This document shows, one piece after another, positions 1 to 6,725 of a DNA stretch of 17,363 nt; the stretch's first letter is position 1, and every line of letters begins with the position of its first letter. This DNA comes from Christensenella sp. UBA3792 (GTDB lineage Bacteria > Bacillota > Clostridia > Christensenellales > CAG-138): assembly GCA_002369195.1 (NCBI GenBank), contig DFEW01000069.1:13099-30461 (forward strand), read 5' to 3'. The notes beneath the pieces were generated by a model. It did no database searches. It was given only the letters and a program-made list of their open reading frames with translations, and was not told where the DNA came from. A program made the position numbers and the translations under genes.

Positions 1-875
1 TGTACTGCCGTCACTGCACGCGCCGCCGCTTTGCGGGGCAGAACGACTGCGGCGTACCCAAGGCGCAGATCGACAAGTGCATCGAATACGTGGCGAACCA
101 TCCCGAAGTGCGCGACGTGCTGCTTTCCGGCGGCGACGCACTGATGGTTTCCGACGCGCTTTTAGAGGACATCATCCGCAAGCTCCGTGCGATCCCGCAT
201 GTGGAGATCATCCGCATCGGCTCGCGCACGCCGGTCGTCTGCCCGCAGCGCATCACGCCCGAGCTGTGCAACATGCTGAAAAAGTACCATCCGATCTGGC
301 TCAACACGCACTTCAACACGCCGAAGGAGTTCACGCCAGAGGCGGCGAAGGCGTGCGCGATGCTCGCGGACGCGGGCATTCCGCTGGGCAACCAGAGCGT
401 GCTGCTCGCCGGCGTCAACGACTGCAGCCACGTCATGATGGAGCTCGTGCACGGGCTCGTCAAGATGCGCGTGCGTCCGTACTACATCTACGCCTGCGAC
501 CCGTCCCTCGGACTGTCGCACTTCCGCACGCCCGTTTCGAAGGGCATCGAGATCATGGAAGCGCTGCGCGGGCATACCTCCGGCTACTGCGTACCGACGT
601 TCGTCGTCGACGCGCCGGGCGGCGGCGGCAAGACGCCCGTCATGCCGACGTACCTGATCTCGCAGACCCCCAGAAAGGTCATCCTGCGCAACTTCGAGGG
701 CGTCATCACGTCCTATACCGAGCCGGAACACTACGTGCAGAACTGCCATTGCGACGTCTGCACCGGCAAGAAAAAGATCGAAAAGACCGGCGTCGCCTAC
801 GTTGCCGAGGGCACGCTTCAGCACTATCTGGAGCCAACCAAGCTTTTGCGCAACGAACGGCACGTCAAGCACTGA
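1..875 (+). CDS. kamA: Lysine 2,3-aminomutase, C-terminal 290 residues (5' end outside window)
   Basis: Radical-SAM, PLP-dependent enzyme that converts L-lysine to L-beta-lysine, the first step of clostridial lysine fermentation in the cytoplasm. The frame is open from base 3, so the visible protein starts inside the radical-SAM cluster motif: YCRHCTRRRFAGQ carries its last two cysteines. If the first Tyr is residue 128 of the Clostridium subterminale enzyme (numbering from memory), the other functional residues fall in register: the Arg of the TRRR motif (R134), the Asp of YACDPS (D293), the Asp and PLP-Lys of VVDAPGGGGK (D330, K337), and the zinc cysteines of CHCDVC (375, 377, 380). The implied full length is about 417 residues, as expected for the family. 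The gene appears intact and ends 9 bp before kamD. An internal GTG at 90 is not the start. The promoter lies outside the window. Confidence 0.97.
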   Translation, partial: YCRHCTRRRFAGQNDCGVPKAQIDKCIEYVANHPEVRDVLLSGGDALMVSDALLEDIIRKLRAIPHVEIIRIGSRTPVVCPQRITPELCNMLKKYHPIWLNTHFNTPKEFTPEAAKACAMLADAGIPLGNQSVLLAGVNDCSHVMMELVHGLVKMRVRPYYIYACDPSLGLSHFRTPVSKGIEIMEALRGHTSGYCVPTFVVDAPGGGGKTPVMPTYLISQTPRKVILRNFEGVITSYTEPEHYVQNCHCDVCTGKKKIEKTGVAYVAEGTLQHYLEPTKLLRNERHVKH

Positions 876-884
876 GGAAACCGT

Positions 885-2444
885 ATGGAAAGCAAACTCG
901 GCTTGAACCAGGAACTGGTCAATGAGGCGCGCGCAAGCGCGGCGCATGTCGCCGCCGACGTGCAGCGCTTCATCGACCGGCACACCACCGTCACCGTGGA
1001 ACGCACCGTCTGCCGGCTTTTGGGCATCGACGGCGTGAATGAGCTGGACGTTCCCATGCCGAACGTGGTGGTGGACTGCCTCTGCGAGAACGCGCTGCTG
1101 CCGCTCGGCGCCGCCTGGGTGCTCGGCTGCGCCGTTCTGGAAACCGGCAAGGACCCGCAGGGCGTGGCGGAGCTGATCGACCGCGGCGAGATCGATCTCA
1201 CGAAAATGCTCTCGCATTCGGAGACGGAGATCCGCGCTGCGCTGCAGCCGTACATCGACGCGTCGATGGAACGGATCAACGCGAACGTCAGACAGCGCAA
1301 CGAGTACCTCGGCCGCTTCGGCGACAAGGAAGGTCCGTACCTGTACATCATCGTCGCGACCGGCAACATCTATGAGGACATCGTGCAGGCAAAGGCGGGC
1401 GCCAAGCAGGGCGCGGACATCATCGCCGTCATCCGCACGACCGGTCAGTCGCTGCTCGACTACGTGCCCTACGGCGCTACGACCGAGGGCTTCGGCGGCA
1501 CCTACGCGACGCAGGAGAACTTCCGCCTGATGCGCGCCGCACTGGACGAGGTTGGCGAGGAACAGCACCGCTACATCCGCCTGTGCAACTACTGCTCCGG
1601 TCTGTGCATGCCGGAGATCGCGGCGATGGGCGCGCTCGAACGGCTCGACGTCATGCTGAACGACGCGCTGTACGGCATCCTGTTCCGCGACATCAACATG
1701 CAGCGCACGATCGTCGACCAGTATTTTTCGCGCATCATCAACGGCTACGCAGGCGTCATCATCAACACCGGCGAGGACAATTACCTCACGACGGACGACG
1801 CGATCACCTCGGCGCACACCGTGCTCGCTTCGCAGTTTTTGAACGAGGCGTTCGCCAAGTGCGCGGGCATGCGCGAGGAGCAGATGGGTCTCGGACACGC
1901 GTTCGAAATGGACCCGTCGGTGGAAAACACCTTCCTCTACGAGCTCGCGCAGGCGCAGATGGCGCGCGAGATCTTCCCTAAGGCCCCCTTAAAGTACATG
2001 CCGCCGACCAAGTACATGACCGGCAACATCTTCCGCGGGCACATTCAGGACGCTCTCTTTAACATGGTGACGATCCTCACGAACCAGAAGCTGCATCTTC
2101 TGGGCATGATGACCGAGGCGATCCACACGCCGTTCATGTCGGACCGCGCCCTGTCGATCGAGAACGCGCAGTACATCTTCCGCACGATGAAGGATCTCGG
2201 CGGCGAGCTGACCTTCAAGGAGGGCGGCATCATCCGCACCCGCGCGAACGAGGTGCTGACCAAGGCGACGGAGCTCTTGAAGGAGATCGAATCGCTCGGT
2301 CTGTTTACGACGCTCGAACGCGGCATCTTCGCGGACGTCAAGCGTCCGAAGGACGGCGGCAAGGGACTTGCCGGCGTCGTCGTCAAGGATGACGCGTACT
2401 TCAACCCGTTCATCGAGGTCATGAAAGGCAAGGTGGCGCAATGA
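885..2444 (+). CDS. kamD: Lysine 5,6-aminomutase (beta-lysine 5,6-aminomutase), alpha subunit
   Basis: Large subunit of the adenosylcobalamin- and PLP-dependent mutase that moves the terminal amino group of L-beta-lysine to give 3,5-diaminohexanoate. The 519-residue product has the usual family length. PLP-pocket residues recalled from the Acetoanaerobium sticklandii structure are present at the same numbers: R184 and S189 (in IRTTGQSLLDYVPYG), S238 (NYCSGLC), Y263 and R268 (ALYGILFRD), and N299. The motif YGATTEGFGGTYATQENFR at about 196-214 is diagnostic. The ATG follows a GAGGAAA ribosome binding site in the 9-bp gap after kamA. The stop overlaps the kamE start as ATGA, so the two subunits are probably translationally coupled. 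B12 and PLP are actually held jointly with KamE. Confidence 0.97.
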   Translation: MESKLGLNQELVNEARASAAHVAADVQRFIDRHTTVTVERTVCRLLGIDGVNELDVPMPNVVVDCLCENALLPLGAAWVLGCAVLETGKDPQGVAELIDRGEIDLTKMLSHSETEIRAALQPYIDASMERINANVRQRNEYLGRFGDKEGPYLYIIVATGNIYEDIVQAKAGAKQGADIIAVIRTTGQSLLDYVPYGATTEGFGGTYATQENFRLMRAALDEVGEEQHRYIRLCNYCSGLCMPEIAAMGALERLDVMLNDALYGILFRDINMQRTIVDQYFSRIINGYAGVIINTGEDNYLTTDDAITSAHTVLASQFLNEAFAKCAGMREEQMGLGHAFEMDPSVENTFLYELAQAQMAREIFPKAPLKYMPPTKYMTGNIFRGHIQDALFNMVTILTNQKLHLLGMMTEAIHTPFMSDRALSIENAQYIFRTMKDLGGELTFKEGGIIRTRANEVLTKATELLKEIESLGLFTTLERGIFADVKRPKDGGKGLAGVVVKDDAYFNPFIEVMKGKVAQ

Positions 2445-3229
2445 GCAGCGGACTGTACAACACCCATAAAATCGACTTCGATACCACGCTCGACCTCAAG
2501 CATCTGAAACCCTACGGCGACACGATGAACGACGGCAAGGTGCAGATGAGCTTTACCCTGCCGGTCAAGGACGACGAACGCGGCGTCGAGGCGGCGCGGC
2601 AGATCGCGAAGAAGATGGGACTCGAGGAGCCGAACGTGACCTATCACGCCCCGCTCGACAAGGAGTTCACGTTCTACGTGGTCTACGGAAGCTGCGTGCA
2701 TTCGGTCAACTACGAGGACATCCATGTCATTACCGTCGAAAGCGACGTCATGAGCATGGAGGAGACGAACGAGTACATCCGCGAGCACATCGGGCGCAAG
2801 GTCGTCATGGTCGGCGCATCGACCGGCACCGACGCGCACACCGTCGGCATCGACGCGATCATGAACCGCAAGGGCTTTGCGGGGCATTACGGCGTGGAGC
2901 GCTATGAGATGATCGAGGCGTACAACCTCGGCTCGCAGGTGCCGAACGAGGATTTGATCAAGAAGGCGCTGGAGGTCAACGCGGACGCGCTGCTCGTTTC
3001 GCAGACGGTCACGCAAAAGGACATCCATATTCAGAATCTCACCAACCTCATCGAACTGCTCGAAGCGGAAGGACTGCGCGACCGGTTCGTCGTGGTCTGC
3101 GGCGGTCCGCGCATCACGCACGAGCTTGCCAAGGAACTCGGCTTCGACGCGGGCTTCGGCGCGGGCACGTACGGCGACGACGTCGCGAGCTTCGTCGTGA
3201 CGGAAATGGTCAAACGCGGCATCCGGTAA
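2441..3229 (+). CDS. kamE: Lysine 5,6-aminomutase, beta (cobalamin-binding) subunit
   Basis: Small subunit (262 aa) of beta-lysine 5,6-aminomutase. It carries a base-off/His-on cobalamin motif DxHxxG in GTDAHTVGIDAI: D131, H133 (lower axial cobalt ligand) and G136. K144 of MNRKG is the lysine that forms the PLP imine; both numbers match the characterised A. sticklandii subunit. The C-terminal half (about 120-250) is a Rossmann-like B12 domain, with VSQTVTQKD and VVCGGPRITHE as nucleotide-loop segments. The start is the ATG overlapping the kamD stop (ATGA). There is only a weak ribosome binding site, so coupled translation is likely and would keep the subunits equimolar. A 43-bp gap follows before atoD, with no convincing promoter or terminator, so the transcript probably continues. 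Confidence 0.97.
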   Translation: MSSGLYNTHKIDFDTTLDLKHLKPYGDTMNDGKVQMSFTLPVKDDERGVEAARQIAKKMGLEEPNVTYHAPLDKEFTFYVVYGSCVHSVNYEDIHVITVESDVMSMEETNEYIREHIGRKVVMVGASTGTDAHTVGIDAIMNRKGFAGHYGVERYEMIEAYNLGSQVPNEDLIKKALEVNADALLVSQTVTQKDIHIQNLTNLIELLEAEGLRDRFVVVCGGPRITHELAKELGFDAGFGAGTYGDDVASFVVTEMVKRGIR

Positions 3230-3272
3230 GCTGCAGGCAAAGACTTTATAGTTCAACAAGGAGGAACTTTCA

Positions 3273-3965
3273 ATGGCAAAGAAACCGGTACTCACTGCTG
3301 CAGAAGCAGCGAAAATGATTCCCGACGGCGCAACGGTCATGTGCGGCGGCTTTCTGGGCTGCGGACAGGCGCTTGCCATCGTCAAGGAACTCGTCAAGCT
3401 CGGCACCAAGGACCTCACGCTGATCGCGAACGATATGGGCCGCGCGGTCGGTCCCATGGGCGAAGAATTCTTCGGCATCGCGGAACTCATTCACAACCAT
3501 CAGGTCAAGCGCGTCATCGCAACGCACGTCGGCATGACGCCGGAAGTCGGTCAGCAGATGAACGAAGGCACGCTGGAAGTCAACCTGATCCCGCAGGGCA
3601 CGATGGCGGAATGCATCCGCGCGGGCGGCGCGGGACTGGGCGGCGTTCTCACGCCGGTCGGCGTCAACACCCTGATCGAGCAGAGCCCGCTGTGCATGGG
3701 CAAGCAGGAGATCGACGGCAAGCCGTACCTGCTGATGAAGCCGATCCGTGCGGACTTCGCGCTCTTGGGCACCTATAAGTGCGACGAGGCGGGCAACTGC
3801 TGGTATAAGGGCACCATGCGCAACTTCAATACCGTCATGGCGACCGCGGCGGACACCGTCATCGCCGAGTGCGAATATCTCGTGCCCATCGGCGAGATCG
3901 AGCCCGAAAACATCCACACCTACGGCATGACCGTCGACTACATCGTGGAAGGAGAAAGAAAATAA
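3273..3965 (+). CDS. atoD: Butyryl-CoA:acetoacetate CoA-transferase, subunit A (AtoD/CtfA family)
   Basis: Alpha subunit (230 aa) of a class I CoA-transferase. In the lysine pathway this enzyme takes CoA from butyryl-CoA and gives it to acetoacetate, releasing butyrate. Family features are the N-terminal glycine loop CGGFLGCGQA (24-33), the central GVLTPVGVNTLIEQ segment, and the C-terminal ENIHTYGMTVDYIVEG. The start is supported by an AAGGAGGAAC ribosome binding site at 3259-3268. The stop overlaps the atoA start (TAATG), so A and B subunits are coupled. The exact substrate is inferred from the kam genes in front and the butyryl-CoA operon behind. Other short-chain acyl donors or acceptors are possible, since the fold is shared with acetate, glutaconate and 3-oxoacid transferases. 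Confidence 0.9.
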   Translation: MAKKPVLTAAEAAKMIPDGATVMCGGFLGCGQALAIVKELVKLGTKDLTLIANDMGRAVGPMGEEFFGIAELIHNHQVKRVIATHVGMTPEVGQQMNEGTLEVNLIPQGTMAECIRAGGAGLGGVLTPVGVNTLIEQSPLCMGKQEIDGKPYLLMKPIRADFALLGTYKCDEAGNCWYKGTMRNFNTVMATAADTVIAECEYLVPIGEIEPENIHTYGMTVDYIVEGERK

Positions 3966-4633
3966 TGGATAAGTCTGAAATCAAAGCGTTTATCGCCAAG
4001 CGCTGCGCCAAAGAGCTGAAAGACGGCGATGTCGTCAACCTCGGTATCGGTCTGCCGACCATGATCCCGAGCTTCCTTCCCGAAGGCGTCGATCTCGTGA
4101 TCCATGCGGAGCTCGGCATCGTCGGCGCAGGCGCGACCCCCAAAGAGGGCGACGCAAACTACGATCCGTACCATGTCGTCGACGCGGGCGGCAATCCCGC
4201 ATCCGTGGCGTTCGGCGGCGGCTTCATCGATTCGGCAACGAACTTCGGTCTGATCCGCGGCGGTCACGTAGACGCCTGCTTCCTCGGCGCGCTCGAAGTC
4301 GATCAGGAAGGCAACCTCGCCAACTGGATCATCCCCGGCAAGCGCATGCCCGGCATGGGCGGCGCGATGGACCTTTGCGTCGGCGCGCGCAACTGCATCG
4401 TCTGCATGGAGCACACCGCAAAGGGCAATCCGAAGATCCTCGAAAAGTGCCGTCTGCCGCTCACGGCGTCGCACTGCGTCAAGAAGATCATCACCGAAAT
4501 GTGCGTGCTCGAAGTCACGCCGAACGGTCTTGTCATGACCGAGATCAACCCCGAGTTCACCGTGGACGACGTCAAGGCAGCCACCGCCGCCCCGATCACC
4601 GTCGCACAGGATCTCAAGAGCATGGTCGACTGA
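3965..4633 (+). CDS. atoA: Butyryl-CoA:acetoacetate CoA-transferase, subunit B (AtoA/CtfB family)
   Basis: Beta subunit (222 aa), which carries the catalytic glutamate that forms the glutamyl-CoA intermediate. It follows E. coli AtoA and clostridial CtfB closely: LGIGLPTM near 26-33, LIRGGHVDACFLGALEVD, NLANWIIPGK, GMGGAMDL, and PLTASH near the C terminus. The nucleophile site is divergent. Where relatives have the SENG motif, this protein has AELG, so the Glu (E49) is kept but the flanking Ser and Asn are Ala and Leu. The start is the ATG at 3965, overlapping the atoD stop, with GGAGAAAG upstream at about 3950-3957. The frame is open further upstream, but that part lies inside atoD. A strong terminator begins 20 bp after the stop, so this is the last gene of the kam-ato operon. 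Confidence 0.9.
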   Translation: MDKSEIKAFIAKRCAKELKDGDVVNLGIGLPTMIPSFLPEGVDLVIHAELGIVGAGATPKEGDANYDPYHVVDAGGNPASVAFGGGFIDSATNFGLIRGGHVDACFLGALEVDQEGNLANWIIPGKRMPGMGGAMDLCVGARNCIVCMEHTAKGNPKILEKCRLPLTASHCVKKIITEMCVLEVTPNGLVMTEINPEFTVDDVKAATAAPITVAQDLKSMVD

Positions 4634-4652
4634 AAATCCGGATAAAAACACG

Positions 4653-4679
4653 AAAAGCGCCGTTTTGCGGCGCTTTTTT
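4653..4679 (+). terminator. Intrinsic terminator after atoA, probably bidirectional
   Basis: The stem GCGCCG (4657-4662) pairs with CGGCGC (4668-4673) around a 5-nt TTTTG loop. It is extended by AAAA (4653-4656) pairing with the first T's of the following T6 run (4674-4679). It ends the kam-ato transcript. Read on the minus strand the same hairpin is followed by TTTT, so it can also end the convergent HD-RyR transcript, whose stop codon lies 11 bp away. Confidence 0.9.
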
Positions 4680-4690
4680 GTGTGCGGTCG

Positions 4691-6712
4691 TCAGGAGAGG
4701 CGGTAGATGCGAAGGCCGTCGTACTTTTTGATCAGCTTCAGCATGCTGTTGAACGGCTTCCAGTCCTTGCCCTGATCGGCGGGGGAAAGGGAGCGGTAGT
4801 GTGCGGCGATCTGCTCGGCGGTCGGCTGTCCGTCCATGCAGAGCGCGTGGCGGCGCATCTGTTCGCGCAGGGCGGCGCGCGCCTGCGCTTCGTCGCCGTC
4901 GACCGGTACGGTGCGGTACTCCGTGCCGTGCGTCCAGCCCATCGCGATGTGCTCGCGCACCCAGCGCTCGTGCTCCATCGGCGCAAAGACGGCGGTCTGC
5001 CCGTCGCTGAACGCGTGCAGCATTTCGAAATCGACCGGCTTGTCGGTGTAGAAGCAGCCGATCGCGTTGAGGTATTTCGAAAAGCTCTTCGCCTGGTTGA
5101 TGTTCAGCAGCCGGTATTCGAGCGACAGCTCGTCGAACTCGCGTTCGAGCTGCTCGGTCGAAACGGTATCCTCGCGCCCCTCGTAGCGGTAGCGGGCGTT
5201 GAGCGCGACCGCGAAATCGTACATGTGCAGAAAGCTCGACGCGGACAGATACGTGTGCTTGCCGCGGTAATCGACGGTTTTGAGCGTCGTATCCACGGAA
5301 AGCGGAAGGTCGCCGAGGTCGACGATGCGTTCGATGTCCCGTAGGAAGCGCTGATTCGGCTCCGCCATGTCGCTGTACGCCTTGAGCCGCGGCGGATCGC
5401 CCTCGCCGCCGTTCTCCCATTCGTGGCAGCGCATCTGATACGCGAGGATCTTGGGCGATTCGTCCCGGTCGAAGCAGTACGTTGCGCGGATCGCGCTGCC
5501 GGAGAAGTCGAACGCGGCGTCCATCGGATGCAGCTCGGTGCGCGAGTTTCTGCCGTAGGCGGTGCGGTCCCAGCATTGCAGCTCGTCGCAGAGCATCAGA
5601 AGGTACGCAAGCGGGTGCTGCGCGGCGCGAAGCGGCGGCTTACACTTGGTCTTGGACTTGTAGAACGCGATCGAGAACTTGTACAAGCTGTTGTGCAGCA
5701 TGATCGCGGTCAGCACGTCGAGGTGCGTTCGGTTGAAAAACGCCGGTCCGCGCTCCTCGATCAGCTCGGAGAACAGGCGCGTCGCGGAAAAATACGCGTG
5801 ATCCATGTAGTAGCCGAACGATTCGGGATGCGTCGGCTTGCGCGAGATCGCGTCGAGGATCGCCTCCTCCGAAATCCCGTACGCGTCGCCGAGCCGTTCA
5901 AAGATGCCGAAGGCAAGCAGCTCATCGACGGTGCCGAACGTGCGCCCGAACAGCGCCTCAAGGTGCGCGCCGGTCGGCTCGTCGATCCGGTTCAGCGCGC
6001 CGAGATCGTGATAGGAGAGGTACAGGCAGCCCTGCCCGCGCTCCTTTTTGTCCACCTCAAAGTACGCCAGCACCTGCTCGAACGGGATCTCGAACGGGTA
6101 GCCGATGTCGTGGAACAGCGAGGTCAGCCCCCAGTATTCGAGAAAGAACGCGGCGGCCGCGTGCTCGTCGGCGTCCGGACAATAGAAGCGGCGGAACGTC
6201 TCGCGGTACGCGGTGTTCGTTTCGTAGATCGCAAGACCGAGCGCGAACACGTAGACCGAGTGCGAATAGTGGTCGCGGTGCTTCATCAGCAGCGAGCTCG
6301 CGTTGGATTCGAATTCGGACAGCAGCTCGACCATCCGGCGCGAATGCCCGTACTGCCCGACGAACATTTCGAGGTAGCAGTAGTAGACGGTGTACGCGTC
6401 CTCAGCGACGCCGGAGTCGAAGAACTTTTCCAACTCGTGTTCGAGGCACAGCCGCTCGACGTCCATCTGCATGTTGTACGGAATCTGGTGCGCCTTCAGC
6501 CCCGCGCCCAAAAGCGGACCGTCCGCTTCCGCCGCCTCGGACGCGGCGTCGAACCGCAGTCCTTCGCAGCGCTCGTGCAAAAACCGCAGCGCCGCGCTCT
6601 TGAGGTCGTTTCCCGCGCCGCTTTGGAACAGCTTCGGCTGCATCGGACCGACGTCGGTTCCGAACCGTTCCCTGTTGATCTGCCGCATCCGTTCGAATGC
6701 CGTATATGCCAT
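4691..6712 (-). CDS. HD-superfamily phosphohydrolase with C-terminal RyR domain
   Basis: A 673-residue protein with no signal peptide or membrane helix. HD metal-site residues appear in order: H148/H151 (RDHYSHSVYVFALG), the H201-D202 doublet (SLFHDIGYPFE), H340 (TAIMLHNSLY) and D376 (LMLCDELQCWDR). This is the H...HD...H...D pattern of metal-dependent phosphohydrolases. The last 100 residues (about 575-671) resemble a ryanodine-receptor repeat (RyR, Pfam PF02026): HERWVREHIAMGWTHGTEYR, then YRSLSPADQGKDWKPFNSML and a closing KKYDGLRIYRL. Residues 400-570 are not recognised. The start is the ATG at 6712, preceded by GAAAGGAG; the frame is open further upstream but overlaps the TIR gene. The start lies 13 bp after the TIR gene stop, so the two are surely cotranscribed. 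Substrate and role are unknown. By context it may bind or hydrolyse a nucleotide signal linked to the TIR domain (inference). Confidence 0.8.
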   Translation of the reverse strand: MAYTAFERMRQINRERFGTDVGPMQPKLFQSGAGNDLKSAALRFLHERCEGLRFDAASEAAEADGPLLGAGLKAHQIPYNMQMDVERLCLEHELEKFFDSGVAEDAYTVYYCYLEMFVGQYGHSRRMVELLSEFESNASSLLMKHRDHYSHSVYVFALGLAIYETNTAYRETFRRFYCPDADEHAAAAFFLEYWGLTSLFHDIGYPFEIPFEQVLAYFEVDKKERGQGCLYLSYHDLGALNRIDEPTGAHLEALFGRTFGTVDELLAFGIFERLGDAYGISEEAILDAISRKPTHPESFGYYMDHAYFSATRLFSELIEERGPAFFNRTHLDVLTAIMLHNSLYKFSIAFYKSKTKCKPPLRAAQHPLAYLLMLCDELQCWDRTAYGRNSRTELHPMDAAFDFSGSAIRATYCFDRDESPKILAYQMRCHEWENGGEGDPPRLKAYSDMAEPNQRFLRDIERIVDLGDLPLSVDTTLKTVDYRGKHTYLSASSFLHMYDFAVALNARYRYEGREDTVSTEQLEREFDELSLEYRLLNINQAKSFSKYLNAIGCFYTDKPVDFEMLHAFSDGQTAVFAPMEHERWVREHIAMGWTHGTEYRTVPVDGDEAQARAALREQMRRHALCMDGQPTAEQIAAHYRSLSPADQGKDWKPFNSMLKLIKKYDGLRIYRLS

Positions 6713-6725
6713 GTCGATTCTCCTT

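Noticed and set aside
162..1898. A 578-codon minus-strand frame across kamA and kamD
   Set aside because: Low-complexity shadow rich in Arg, Ala, Val, His and Asp. It covers two genes whose catalytic residues are all conserved on the plus strand.
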